This document shows, piece by piece, positions 1-8,790 of a DNA stretch of 64,000 bases (its first letter is position 1; each line of letters starts with the position of its first letter). A program made the translations under genes and the position numbers. The notes beneath the pieces are model-generated. The model did no database searches and was not told the DNA's origin. It saw nothing but the letters and a program-made list of their open reading frames with translations. Source of the stretch: Trinickia diaoshuihuensis (lineage in GTDB: Bacteria; Pseudomonadota; Gammaproteobacteria; Burkholderiales; Burkholderiaceae); the NCBI RefSeq assembly GCF_003390925.1, contig NZ_QUBS01000012.1:1-64000 (forward strand), in the 5' to 3' direction.

Positions 1-718
1 GATGTACTGCCACACGTCCAGTTCGGTCCAGTTCGAGATCGGGAACACGCGCAGGTGCTCGCCGTTGTGCAAACGCGCGTTATACAGACTCCACAATTCC
101 GGACGCTGCGCCTTGGGGTCCCACTGACCGAATTCGTCGCGGAACGAGAAGATGCGCTCCTTGGCGCGCGCCTTCTCTTCGTCGCGGCGCGCCCCGCCGA
201 TCATCGCCGTGAAGCCGTGCTGCTCGATCGTCTCGAGCAGCGTCACCGCTTGCGCGGCGTTGCGCGAATCGGTTTCGCGTGAAGCCGTGCTGCTCGATCG
301 TCTCGAGCAGCGTCACCGCTTGCGCGGCGTTGCGCGAATCGGTTTCGCGGCGCAGCCGCACCGTGCCGCGCTTGATCGAATCCTCCACGTGACCGACGAC
401 GAGTTCGGCGCCGATCTCGGCCGCGCGGCGATCGCGGAAATCGATCACTTCCGGATAGTTGTGCCCCGTGTCGATGTGCACGAGCGGGAACGGCAGCGTC
501 GTCTTGCGTTGAGCGCCCAGGCCGAACGCCTTGAGCGCCAGATGCAGCACGACGACCGAATCCTTGCCGCCCGAAAACAGCAGCGCCGGCTTGCTGCATT
601 CGGCCACGAGCTCGCGCAGGATGTGAATCGATTCCGCCTCGAGCCAGTCGAGATGGTCCATGCGGGTTGCGCTGACCTTGAGCGGGGTCGTCGCGGAAGG
701 TTCGAGAATCGTGCTCAT
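1..718 (-). pseudogene. cysD: Sulfate adenylyltransferase subunit 2 (CysD), frameshifted and cut by the window edge
   Basis: The intact protein is the small subunit of ATP sulfurylase, which activates sulfate to adenylyl sulfate with CysN. Residues 1 to about 125 read as a normal CysD, with a PP-loop SGGKDSVV near residue 50 and the HIDTGHNYPEV segment near 85. The frame is lost after the [13 protein letters not shown] stretch because a 70-bp block is present twice in tandem (period 70, copies about 208-279 and 278-349); 70 is not a multiple of 3. The normal continuation (a [10 protein letters not shown]-type segment) is still encoded past the duplication in another frame, so one clean lesion explains the break. 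The 3' end lies outside the window. Either a recent inactivating or phase-variable duplication, or an assembly error; gene identity is certain. Confidence 0.85.
208..349. repeat. 70-bp direct tandem duplication inside cysD
   Basis: Two adjacent copies with a period of exactly 70 bp are identical over about 72 aligned positions (208-279 against 278-349); the first differences are at 280 versus 350. The unit is plain cysD coding sequence and is not a known mobile element. Short homology at the ends fits replication slippage or unequal recombination. Confidence 0.95.
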
Positions 719-825
719 GTTTGACGGTTTCCTATCGTTTGCCCGTGTGCCGCCTGGCGCCGCTTAGCGCCGGGCCGCCGTCACATCGTTGGGATACTTC
801 ACGTAACGCCGGTGTCGCCGGGGCG

Positions 826-1593
826 TCAAGCCGAAGCCTGCTTCGATGCCCCGCCCGGCGCGAATTGGATGGCCGAGGTGGTGACGTGCAGACCGCATTC
901 TTTCGAATCGCGCGACTCCCACCACCAGCGGCCGGCGCGGCTGTCCTCGCCGGGCCGCACGGCGCGCGTACAAGGCTCGCAGCCGATACTCGGATAGCCG
1001 CGCGCATGCAGCGGGTTGACGGGCACGTCGAATCGCTTCAGATAAGCCCATACCTCGCCTTCGGTCCAATCCGCCAGCGGGTTGTATTTTGCGATGTCGC
1101 GGGCCGCATCGTGCTCTTGCTCGTGCAGCTCGGTGCGCGTCACGGATTGCTCACGGCGCTGGCCCGTGACCCAGGCGTCCACGCCCGCGAGCGCGCGATT
1201 CAACGGCTCGACCTTGCGGATCTCGCAGCACCGCTTGCGCAGCTCGACGCTTTCATAGAATGCGTTGAGACCATGCGTCTTCGCGTAGTCCTCGGCGGCC
1301 TCGGCTTGCGGGTGAAACTGCTCGATCTCGTAGTCGTACCGTTCGCGAACGCGATCGATCATGCCGACCGTTTCCGCATGCAGGCGCCCCGTGTTGAGCG
1401 AAAAAATGCCGATCGGCGCTTTGCGCGACAAAATGGCATGCGTCAGCACCATGTCTTCCGCCGCCAAGCTGCTGGCCAGCTTGATGCGCGCGTGGCGCTG
1501 CGCGATTTCGTCGATGAAGGCGTGCAAACGCTCGAACTTCGCTTCGAGCGCCGCATCGACGACGGCGGCGGCAGGCGTACGGTCTTGGCTCAT
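826..1593 (-). CDS. cysH: Assimilatory (phospho)adenylylsulfate reductase
   Basis: Reduces activated sulfate (APS/PAPS) to sulfite using thioredoxin; cytoplasmic step of cysteine synthesis. The 255-aa product has the PP-loop-like start of the PAPS reductase family, a KRCCEIRK motif in the middle and GCEPCTRAV plus ECGLH near the C-terminus. The paired CC and CxxC cysteines are those that hold a [4Fe-4S] cluster in APS-type reductases, so APS is the more likely substrate. The ATG at 1593 overlaps the stop of the upstream DUF934 gene (ATGA), which fixes the start and implies translational coupling. It lies between cysI/DUF934 and cysD in one minus-strand operon. Confidence 0.93.
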   Translation of the reverse strand: MSQDRTPAAAVVDAALEAKFERLHAFIDEIAQRHARIKLASSLAAEDMVLTHAILSRKAPIGIFSLNTGRLHAETVGMIDRVRERYDYEIEQFHPQAEAAEDYAKTHGLNAFYESVELRKRCCEIRKVEPLNRALAGVDAWVTGQRREQSVTRTELHEQEHDAARDIAKYNPLADWTEGEVWAYLKRFDVPVNPLHARGYPSIGCEPCTRAVRPGEDSRAGRWWWESRDSKECGLHVTTSAIQFAPGGASKQASA

Positions 1594-2126
1594 GCGCGCT
1601 CCGCCTCGGCCTCGCCGCGCCGACGGAACAAGGGCTGCGGCGTGTCGAACGCACCCTGGTACTTGACCGTGAATTCCTCGAACGCGCGCAGCGCATCGTG
1701 GATGTCCTTGTCGGCTCGCACGGCGAACGCGTCGAAACCGCAGCGCGCCATGAAATTCAGGTGATCGCGCAGCACGTCGCCGATCGCGCGCAACTCGCCC
1801 GTCCAACCGTAGCGCTCGCGCAGCAGGCGCGCCGTGCTGTAGCCGCGGCCGTCGCGGAACACAGGAAAATCGACGCCGATCAGCGAAATCTTGTCGAAAT
1901 CGGCGGCCAAATCGGCTGGTTCGTCGTCGGGCGCGAGCCACACGCCGAGCGCATCGCGCTGGCGGGCGGCGACGAGCGCCTCGCGCGCCTGCTTCCACAG
2001 CGCGAACGGAATGAGAATGCGGCCCGCGGGCAACGCATCGACGGCCGGCAGCGTGCCGTCTTCGAGCGCGCGCACCACCGTCCAGTCGTCTTGTACCACC
2101 GAGCGATTCTTGATAATCGAAGTCAT
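1590..2126 (-). CDS. DUF934 family protein (CysH-associated)
   Basis: A 178-aa soluble protein of the DUF934 family, which is regularly found between sulfite reductase and cysH in proteobacteria; no enzymatic role is established. The family pattern is visible in the LIGVDFPVFRDGRGYSTARL segment region and the later LNFMARCGFDAF region. I chose the ATG at 2126 because an AGGGA ribosome site sits 9 nt upstream; a TTG at 2132 would leave almost no spacing. It follows cysI by 27 nt and overlaps cysH by 4 nt, so it is probably co-expressed and helps sulfite/APS reduction, but that role is inference from context. Confidence 0.85.
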   Translation of the reverse strand: MTSIIKNRSVVQDDWTVVRALEDGTLPAVDALPAGRILIPFALWKQAREALVAARQRDALGVWLAPDDEPADLAADFDKISLIGVDFPVFRDGRGYSTARLLRERYGWTGELRAIGDVLRDHLNFMARCGFDAFAVRADKDIHDALRAFEEFTVKYQGAFDTPQPLFRRRGEAEAERA

Positions 2127-2153
2127 CTGCAAATATCCCTGAGTCGCCCGAAA

Positions 2154-3833
2154 TTATGCGTGAGCCGGCTGGCGCGACGCGTAGACGCGTTCCTTGAACG
2201 GCGCGACGCCGATTCGATTGTAGGTGTCGATGAAGCGTTCGCCGTCGATACGATGCTCGATGAACGTGTCGATCACCTTCGTCATGACATCTGGCATTTC
2301 CTCCGCCGCGAACGACGGCCCGATCACACGGCCCAGACGCGCACCGGTCGCACCCGTGCCCTGCTCGCCGCCGAGCGTTACCTGGTACCACTCCGAGCCG
2401 TCCTTATCCACGCCGAGAATGCCGATGTTGCCGACGTGATGGTGACCGCACGAGTTGATGCAGCCCGAGATATTCAACGACAGGTCGCCCAGGTCGTAGA
2501 CGTAGTCGAGATCGTCGAAACGGTCCTGGATCGACTGCGCGATCGGCAGCGACTTGGCATTGGCCAGCGAGCAGAAATCGCCGCCCGGGCAAGCAATGAT
2601 ATCGGTCAGCAAACCGATGTTGGGCGTGGCGAAACCTTGGCTCTTCGCCAGCTCCCATAATGCGAACAAGTCGCGCTTGCGCACGTCCGCGAGAATGAGA
2701 TTTTGCTCGTGCGACACGCGAATCTCGCCGAACGAATATTGATCGGCCCAGTCGGCCACCGCTTCCATCTGCTCGGCCGTCGCGTCGCCGGGCGCGCCCT
2801 TGGGCGGTTTCAGCGAGAGCGTGACCGCCGCGTAACCGGGGACCCGGTGCGGGCGCAAATTGCGCTCGATCCAGCGTGCGAACGCGCGGTTCTCGAGCAG
2901 GTGCTTTTCGAACGTTGCATCCGTATCGGAGAGCTTTTCGTAGGCGGGAGGCGTGAAATGACGGGCGACGCGCTCGTATTCGGCTTGCGTGAGCGTCGAG
3001 GGGCCGTCCTTCAAATGCTGCCACTCCTCCTCGACTTGCTGCGCGAACTTCTCGGGGCCGAGCGCCTTCACCAGAATCTTGATACGCGCCTTGTACATGT
3101 TGTCGCGGCGGCCGAAGCGGTTGTACACGCGCAACACGGCCTCGCAGTACGTCAACAGATGCTGCCAGGGAAGATTCTCGCGAATCACGGAGCCGATGAT
3201 CGGCGTGCGGCCGAGCCCGCCGCCGGCCAGAATCGCGCAAACGACTTCGCCCGCTTCGTTCTTCGAGAGATACACCCCGAGATCGTGGATCTGTACCGCG
3301 ACGCGGTCTTCCTTCGATCCCGATACGGCGATCTTGAACTTACGCGGCAGCCAGCTAAATTCGGGATGGAACGTCGACCATTGGCGCAGGATTTCGGCCC
3401 AAGGACGCGGATCGACGATCTCGTCGGGCGCCACGCCCGCGAACTGATCGGCCGTGATGTTACGAATGTCGTTGCCCGACGTTTGGATGCCGTGCATCTG
3501 CACCGACGCCAGATCGGCCAGCAGGTCGGGCGTGTCCTCGAGCTTGATCCAGTTGTACTGGATGTTCGTGCGCGTCGAGAAGTGACCGTAGCCGCGATCG
3601 TACTTGCGCGCGATATGGGCCAGCATGCGCAATTGATCGCTGCGCAAGTTGCCGTAAGGGATCGCGATGCGGTGCATGTAGGCGTGACGCTGCATGTACA
3701 GGCCGTTCTGCAGCCGCAACGGACGGAACTCGTCCTCGCTCAATTCGCCCGACAAGCGGCGGCGGACTTGGTCGCGGTACTGCGCGACACGCTCGTCGAC
3801 GATGGTCTGGTCGTACTGATCGTATTGGTACAT
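2154..3833 (-). CDS. cysI: Sulfite reductase (siroheme, [4Fe-4S]) / nitrite-sulfite reductase family
   Basis: Six-electron reduction of sulfite to sulfide in cysteine synthesis. The 559-aa protein has two ferredoxin-like half domains and the siroheme/iron-sulfur cysteines in CPGGDFCSLA (about residues 424-433) and ISGCINSCGHHHVG (about 465-478). Its length is in the usual range for the single-chain CysI type. The ATG at 3833 was preferred over an upstream ATG at 3863 because AGAGGT lies 6-11 nt before it and the family starts with this short acidic/Tyr-rich leader. First gene of the minus-strand cys operon, divergent from cysB, the expected activator. Confidence 0.93.
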   Translation of the reverse strand: MYQYDQYDQTIVDERVAQYRDQVRRRLSGELSEDEFRPLRLQNGLYMQRHAYMHRIAIPYGNLRSDQLRMLAHIARKYDRGYGHFSTRTNIQYNWIKLEDTPDLLADLASVQMHGIQTSGNDIRNITADQFAGVAPDEIVDPRPWAEILRQWSTFHPEFSWLPRKFKIAVSGSKEDRVAVQIHDLGVYLSKNEAGEVVCAILAGGGLGRTPIIGSVIRENLPWQHLLTYCEAVLRVYNRFGRRDNMYKARIKILVKALGPEKFAQQVEEEWQHLKDGPSTLTQAEYERVARHFTPPAYEKLSDTDATFEKHLLENRAFARWIERNLRPHRVPGYAAVTLSLKPPKGAPGDATAEQMEAVADWADQYSFGEIRVSHEQNLILADVRKRDLFALWELAKSQGFATPNIGLLTDIIACPGGDFCSLANAKSLPIAQSIQDRFDDLDYVYDLGDLSLNISGCINSCGHHHVGNIGILGVDKDGSEWYQVTLGGEQGTGATGARLGRVIGPSFAAEEMPDVMTKVIDTFIEHRIDGERFIDTYNRIGVAPFKERVYASRQPAHA

Positions 3834-4038
3834 GCGGGACCTCTGGTTAGTGTCGCGCGGCATCGCGCGGCGTCCAAATCGCTATCGATGCATACGGCGA
3901 GCCTTGGTTCAGACCGGCTCGTCATGCGCTAATGACGAAAACAGCTATGCATATTGAAAAACGTGGGTCGATCGTAATAAACTGCCCTTATATTTCAAAC
4001 GACTAAAAAATTCTTTCCTTATGTCGATAGGGTTATAA
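3834..4038. promoter_or_regulatory. Divergent cysI/cysB promoter region
   Basis: This 205-bp gap between two divergent starts is markedly AT-rich in its cysB-proximal half (about 3940-4035). It must hold promoters for both the cys operon and cysB. LysR-type regulators such as CysB normally bind in such a region; I see AT-rich candidate half-sites but no match that I can place with confidence. Confidence 0.6.
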
Positions 4039-4980
4039 ATGAACCTGCACCAATTTAGGTTCGTCCGCGAGGCCGTCCGCCAGAAGTTCAATCTGACCGA
4101 AGCCGCGAAGGCGCTGTATACGTCCCAGCCGGGTGTCTCGAAAGCGATCATCGAGCTCGAGGACGAATTGGGGGTCGAGATCTTCACTCGGCACGGCAAG
4201 CGCGTGCGCTCGCTGACCGAGCCCGGGCGGATCATCCTCGCCTCCGTCGAGCGGATCTTGCAGGAGGTGGAGAGCCTAAAGCGCGTCGGCAAGGACTTCG
4301 CGGCGCAGGATCAGGGCAACCTCGTTATCGCCGCCACGCATACGCAGGCGCGCTACTCGCTGCCCGGCGCGATCGCCGAGTTCAAGAAGCGGTTCCCCAA
4401 GGTGCACCTCTCGATCCTGCAAGGCAGCCCCACCCAGGTGGCGGAAATGGTCATGCACGATCAGGCCGACCTTGCCGTCGCGACCGAGGCAATTTCGTCA
4501 TACAAGGAATTGGTCTCGTTGCCGTGCTTTCAGTGGCACCACGTGGCGATCATGCCGCCCGAGCATCCGCTGCTGCAGCGCAAGCAACTGTCGCTCGAAG
4601 ATCTCGCGCAGTACCCGCTGATCACGTACGACAATGCGTTCGCCGGGCGCTCCAAGATCGACCAGGCGTTTTCCCTGCGCGCGCTCGCGCCCGATATCGT
4701 GCTCGAGGCGATCGACGCCGACGTCATCAAGACGTATGTCGAACTGGGGCTCGGGGTGGGCATCATGGCCGACATCGCGTTCAATGCCGAGCGCGACCGG
4801 AATTTACGCGCGATGCCCGTGGGTCATTTGTTCGGTAGCAACTTGACGCGCGTCGCGCTCAAGCAAGGCGCCTATCTGCGCAGCTACGTCTATACGCTCG
4901 TGGAGCTGCTCTCGCCGACGCTGAACAGAAAGCTGATCGAGCAGGCGCTCAAGGGCGAGCACGACAGCTACGAGCTATAA
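4039..4980 (+). CDS. cysB: LysR-family sulfur regulator CysB
   Basis: Transcriptional activator of sulfate assimilation genes that senses O-/N-acetylserine. The 313-aa sequence begins with a winged helix-turn-helix (residues about 1-60, FNLTEAAKALYTSQPGVSKA) and continues with a periplasmic-binding-like effector domain containing the CysB-typical TTHTQARY-like stretch (AATHTQARYSLP, about 98-109) and SISSYKE-like region. It is divergent from cysI, the classical position for control of the neighbouring operon. CysB is distinguished from the paralogue Cbl only by context here. Confidence 0.92.
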   Translation: MNLHQFRFVREAVRQKFNLTEAAKALYTSQPGVSKAIIELEDELGVEIFTRHGKRVRSLTEPGRIILASVERILQEVESLKRVGKDFAAQDQGNLVIAATHTQARYSLPGAIAEFKKRFPKVHLSILQGSPTQVAEMVMHDQADLAVATEAISSYKELVSLPCFQWHHVAIMPPEHPLLQRKQLSLEDLAQYPLITYDNAFAGRSKIDQAFSLRALAPDIVLEAIDADVIKTYVELGLGVGIMADIAFNAERDRNLRAMPVGHLFGSNLTRVALKQGAYLRSYVYTLVELLSPTLNRKLIEQALKGEHDSYEL

Positions 4981-5061
4981 ACGGGCCGGGCCGACGGCAA
5001 TCGAGCCATCGCCTCCTTCATACTTTTCTTTACGCAGCCCAGACCTTCAGGAGACCTTTGC

Positions 5062-6234
5062 ATGGCGTTGTCCGCACACTTGCGCCGCGCGTTCGCGCTG
5101 GCCGCTTTCGCGCTCGTTAGCGCGGCACAGACCGCCCCGGCGCGGGCCGACATCAAAGTCGGCATCGATTTGTCCTCAACCGGGCCGGCCGCCGTCATCG
5201 GCATCACGAGCAAGAACGCGATGACGATGTGGCCGAAGACGATCGCCGGGCAACCGGCTCAATACATCTTCCTCGACGACGGCTCCGACCCGGGCGCGGC
5301 CGTGCGCAACATCAACAAGCTGATCCACGAAGATCATGTGGACGTCATCGTCGGTCCGAACATCACGCCGGCCGCACTGGCCGCGCTCGATCCCGTGGCC
5401 GAGTCGCATACGCCGATGATCACGTTGATCGGCTCGGGCAGCGTCGTCGAACCGCAAACGGGTCCGCGCGTGTGGGCGTTCAAGATGGCGCAGACCGATA
5501 GCGCGATGGCCGATGTCATGACGCGCTATATGTCGAACCACGGCGTGAAGACGGTCGGCTTCATCGGTTTTGCCGACAGCTACGGCGACAGTTGGCTCAA
5601 AGAGTTCTCGACGTTCGCCAAGCTGCGTCGCATCTCGATCGTCGCAACCGAGCGGTATAACCGCACCGATTCGAGCGTGACGGGACAGGTTCTCAAGTTG
5701 ATTGAAGCCAGACCCGACGCCATGCTCGTCGCGGGCGCCGGCACGCCGGCCGTGCTGCCGCAGCGCGAACTCGTGCAGCGAGGGTTCAAAGGCCCGATCT
5801 ACCAGACTCACGGCATCGCCACGCCGGCCTTCATCAAGCTCGGCGGCAAGGACGTGGAGGGCACGCTGTTCCCGACGCAGCCCGTCGTGGTCGCACGCAC
5901 GCTGCCGGGCGATCACCCTTCGAAGAAGGCGGCGCTCGCCTTCGTGGATGCCTACGAGGCGACGTTCGGCGCGGGCAGCGTCACGCAGTTCGCCGGCGAC
6001 GCGGCGGGCGTCTATCCGCGTTTGAACGACGCGGTCGCACGCGCGCTGAAGACGGCGCAGCCGGGCACCGAAGCGTTCCGCTCGGCGTTGCGCACCGCAC
6101 TCGAGCAAACGCACGAACTCGTCGTCCCGAACGGCGTCGTCAACACGAGCGCGGGCGATCACGTCGGGCTCGACCAGCGCGCTAGCGTGATGGGGGCGAT
6201 CAAAGGTGGGAAGTTCGTCTACGTGAGTCAGTAA
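5062..6234 (+). CDS. ABC transporter substrate-binding protein, branched-chain amino acid type (orphan)
   Basis: A 390-aa periplasmic binding protein of the LivJ/LivK family. Residues 1-30 form a Sec signal peptide ending in APARA; the mature part opens with IKVGIDLSSTGPAAVIG, as in leucine/isoleucine/valine-type receptors, and has the GPNITPAALAAL and FIGFADSYGDSW segments of that fold. A strong AGGAG site stands 8 nt before the ATG. No permease or ATPase gene lies beside it, so it must work with a transporter encoded elsewhere. The ligand cannot be read from sequence; amino acids, amides or aromatic acids are all possible. Confidence 0.85.
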   Translation: MALSAHLRRAFALAAFALVSAAQTAPARADIKVGIDLSSTGPAAVIGITSKNAMTMWPKTIAGQPAQYIFLDDGSDPGAAVRNINKLIHEDHVDVIVGPNITPAALAALDPVAESHTPMITLIGSGSVVEPQTGPRVWAFKMAQTDSAMADVMTRYMSNHGVKTVGFIGFADSYGDSWLKEFSTFAKLRRISIVATERYNRTDSSVTGQVLKLIEARPDAMLVAGAGTPAVLPQRELVQRGFKGPIYQTHGIATPAFIKLGGKDVEGTLFPTQPVVVARTLPGDHPSKKAALAFVDAYEATFGAGSVTQFAGDAAGVYPRLNDAVARALKTAQPGTEAFRSALRTALEQTHELVVPNGVVNTSAGDHVGLDQRASVMGAIKGGKFVYVSQ

Positions 6235-6337
6235 GCGAGCGGCGGGTTCAGCAATCGGTTTGCGAACCGCTTGTCAGGCGAGACGAATTCCGCCATAATC
6301 GCTCTCTTCTGTCCGGTGCGCGCTCGTGCCGGCGAAA

Positions 6338-6422
6338 GCCCAGGTGGTGAAACAGGTAGACGCAGGGGACTCAAAATCCCCCGCCGCAAGGCGTGCCGGT
6401 TCGAGTCCGGCCCTGGGCACCA
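6338..6422 (+). tRNA. tRNA-Leu (anticodon CAA)
   Basis: A full cloverleaf of 85 nt with encoded CCA: acceptor GCCCAGG pairs with CCTGGGC, the anticodon stem GGGGA/TCCCC frames the loop CTCAAAA with anticodon CAA at 6372-6374, a long class II variable arm follows, and the T arm has GTTCGAGTC. It stands alone and is followed at once by a strong terminator. tRNA-Leu 3' ends are common integration sites, and decayed accessory genes lie directly downstream. Confidence 0.96.
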
Positions 6423-6435
6423 AGGATTCAGGAAA

Positions 6436-6469
6436 CCCCGCTAGATTCCAGTCTAGCGGGGCTTTTTTT
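6436..6469 (+). terminator. Rho-independent terminator of tRNA-Leu
   Basis: A perfect 10-bp stem, CCCCGCTAGA (6436-6445) with TCTAGCGGGG (6452-6461), six-base loop, followed by C and seven T's. Confidence 0.93.
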
Positions 6470-6484
6470 GGTCCAATGCTTGTG

Positions 6485-7060
6485 CTATCGCTTGTGCATC
6501 TTTCGGGGAGGCGTTCCGCGAGATTCGATCAGTCGGCGCGTGTTCTCCAGTTCCTTTTGCAGCAGATCCGCATCCGGCAAGACCATCCGGTAATTTGCCG
6601 CCATCCTTGATGGCATCGCCGGGTGCGGCAACGTCGATCGATTTCGGCACGGCGCCCTTGACTAGCATCGTCGCCTTGTTCTTCGACAGCGCCGTACGCT
6701 CGTAAAACTGACTGTTGATCTGCCGGTCAAGCTGGCGCACGCTCCATCCTCCGCGCAAGGCTTCGGCCTCGTAGAACCGGAGAGCGTGGTCGTCCTTGAC
6801 CGACAGTAGCCGCGCATAGGTCGACCACGGTAGAGCGAACACCTGTGCCAACTCATCAAGCCTCCAGGGGCGCACCTGCTCCTCGAGGGCGCTGCCCTCC
6901 AATGAGGCTGAGGCCAATTCGCCAGACACCGTCTGGCGAATTGGCCAGGTCAGGAAAAACGACCGCATCTGCTGCAAGTTCTGGCGACTGAACCCTCGAC
7001 CGAATCGCTGGGTCAGGTCGCTCGCCAGCCGCTCTATCAGTTGCTCTTCAAACCCGCGTA
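6485..7060 (-). pseudogene. Decayed DUF1016/YhcG-type PD-(D/E)XK nuclease gene with internal deletion
   Basis: The minus strand encodes the N-terminal DUF1016 helical domain (LIERLASDLTQRFGRGFS, FALPWSTYARLLSV, then GGWSVRQLDRQINSQFYERT) up to about 6620, ending at APGDAIKDG where intact members continue with DPFVLEFL. There the sequence jumps, with a frame change, to the extreme C-terminal family signature (AANYRMVLPDADLLQKELEN, then TRRLIES) that ends at a TAG at 6485-6487. The whole PD-(D/E)XK catalytic core of roughly 150 residues is missing, and so is the 5' start, which abuts the protease remnant near 7050-7065. Such proteins occur with restriction systems and mobile DNA. The upper boundary is approximate. 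Non-functional. Confidence 0.78.
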
Positions 7061-7598
7061 CGCGGCAGCCGCCATCAGCGTCTATCCCGGCTACAGCAAC
7101 CCGAGCGCGCCCACCGGAAACGGCTGCCCGGCGGCGCAGGCCTTTTTCCCGCTGCCGTTCGTGACCAGCAACGACGCATCGTGGGACATCGCCGTGCTTC
7201 GATTGCAACAACCGTTGACCAACGCCCCCACGATGAAACTCAAGGGCATCGCACAGGAGTCCGATCTGCCGACGGAATCGACGGTGGCGGGATACCCAGG
7301 GGGTTATGTCATGTGCAGCGACACCTACCCCCACGCCGGCGTCAACATCCGCGATCACGTCCTTGCGTATGTGCACGACACGGCGCCCGGCGTAAGCGGC
7401 GCACCGGTATTCAATCCGAAAACGGGAGAGGTCTATGCCATCCATCGCGGTAGATCGCTGAACGAGGCGCAAACCGAAGTCACCGAAGTCAAGGTCGCGC
7501 CGTTGATCACGAGAGCCACCGCGACATTCATTCAGGCCGCGGGCACGTATGGCGGCCCATCGAGGGACTTCCTCGTCCCGTTGAACGGGCAGAACTGA
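7060..7598 (+). pseudogene. C-terminal remnant of a trypsin/V8-like secreted serine protease
   Basis: The reading frame (open from 7041) gives about 180 residues that match the second half of a chymotrypsin-fold protease: the Asp-containing strand SWDIAVLRLQQPL (about residues 47-59 of the frame) and the nucleophile motif APGVSGAPVFN (GxSGxP) near residue 116. The N-terminal barrel with the signal peptide and catalytic His is absent; upstream DNA belongs to the DUF1016 remnant on the other strand. No convincing ribosome site precedes the TTG at 7041. A short expressed fragment cannot be excluded but would lack the catalytic triad. Confidence 0.72.
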
Positions 7599-7602
7599 CG
7601 GT

Positions 7603-8790
7603 TCATACGCGCGCAAGGAAGCGCGACAGACGATCGACTCCATCGAGCAACTTGCTATCGACGCTGACGGCGTGACACCACCGCAGCCAGCCGTCGCCTT
7701 CGGGGCCGAAGGCCGAGCCGGGCGCGAGGCCGAGCCCGGCCTCGCTCACGAGCCTCTTGGCGAGGCCAAGCGAATCGTCCAAGCCGGCGATGCGAAAAAA
7801 GACGTACATCGCACCGCCCGCTTCGGGAACTTGTACACCGGGCAAGGATTGCAACGCCTGCGAGAGCAGTGCCCGGGTGTGCGACAAGCGTGACCTGAGA
7901 CGTGCCACTTCCGGCTCGCCGTGCTCCAACGCGATCGCAGCCGCGCGTTGCACGGGCTCGAACACGCACGAGAAGTTGTACTCGACGAGCTTGCCCAAAT
8001 CCGCCGTGAGTTCGTCGGGCACGACCATCCATCCGGCGCGCCAGCCCGTCATCGACCAGGCCTTCGAAAAGCTGTTGACCGAAATAATCCGGTCCCCTTG
8101 CTCGTAGTGCGCGAGAAACGATGGGGCCGAGCGCTGCCGCTCGTCGTACACCAATCGCTCGTAGACATCGTCGCAGATGATCCAAATGCCATGCTTGCGG
8201 CAATGAGCCACGATCGCTTGCACGCTGTGCTCGTCGATCGTCCACCCCGTCGGGTTGTTCGGCGAATTGACGATCAACGCACGCGTGCCCGGCGTCAGCG
8301 CGCTCAATAGCCGCTCGAGATCGAGCGTCCATCGGCCATCGCTCACGCGCAACGAAACGCGCTCGACCCGCGCGCTCAAAATCTTGGGGATTTCACAAAT
8401 GTTGGGCCATAGCGGCGTGACGGCGACGACGCGATCTTGCGGCGATAACAAGAGTTCCGACGCAATCAGGAGACCGGTCACGCCCGAACTCACTACGGCA
8501 ATGCGCTCCGAACCGACCGCCCGCCCGTGCAAACCGGAGAGATAGGCCGCGATCCGCTCCCGCAGGTACGGCCGCCCGAGGTTCTGCGAGTAGAACGTCT
8601 CGCCCTGCGCCAGCGAGCGCGCTGCCTCATCGCGGATGAATTCGGCCGTCGCCGTATCGGATTCGCCGAACCAGAACGGCAAAACGTCCGGCCGGCCCAT
8701 GCCGCTATTGGCCACTTCTCGAATGAAAGACCCGGCAAGATGTTGAATCGCGGCTCGGGCTTGAACAGGGTAAGGGGTGCTGTCGGTCAT
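7603..8790 (-). CDS. Class I/II PLP-dependent aminotransferase
   Basis: A 395-aa fold-type I aminotransferase. Visible landmarks are the NSPNNPTGW loop (about residues 174-182), DDVYERLVYD with the cofactor Asp/Tyr, and the PLP lysine in SVNSFSKAWSMTGWRAGW (about 237-254), with the substrate Arg near the C-terminus. This is the AspC-like/MalY-like aspartate-aromatic branch; amino acid specificity cannot be told. It is convergent with the protease remnant (gap of 4 nt) and divergent from the LprI-like gene, with no operon partner. Confidence 0.88.
   Translation of the reverse strand: MTDSTPYPVQARAAIQHLAGSFIREVANSGMGRPDVLPFWFGESDTATAEFIRDEAARSLAQGETFYSQNLGRPYLRERIAAYLSGLHGRAVGSERIAVVSSGVTGLLIASELLLSPQDRVVAVTPLWPNICEIPKILSARVERVSLRVSDGRWTLDLERLLSALTPGTRALIVNSPNNPTGWTIDEHSVQAIVAHCRKHGIWIICDDVYERLVYDERQRSAPSFLAHYEQGDRIISVNSFSKAWSMTGWRAGWMVVPDELTADLGKLVEYNFSCVFEPVQRAAAIALEHGEPEVARLRSRLSHTRALLSQALQSLPGVQVPEAGGAMYVFFRIAGLDDSLGLAKRLVSEAGLGLAPGSAFGPEGDGWLRWCHAVSVDSKLLDGVDRLSRFLARV

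Noticed and set aside
1594-2391. Upstream extension of the cysH frame to 2391
   Set aside because: The extension runs antisense-like through the DUF934 gene in another frame, is Arg-rich and has no ribosome site; the ATGA overlap at 1590-1593 explains the real start.
6235-7643. An integrase or attachment-site repeat of the tRNA-Leu 3' end
   Set aside because: No recombinase gene and no second copy of the tRNA 3' end was noticed, so an intact island cannot be claimed.
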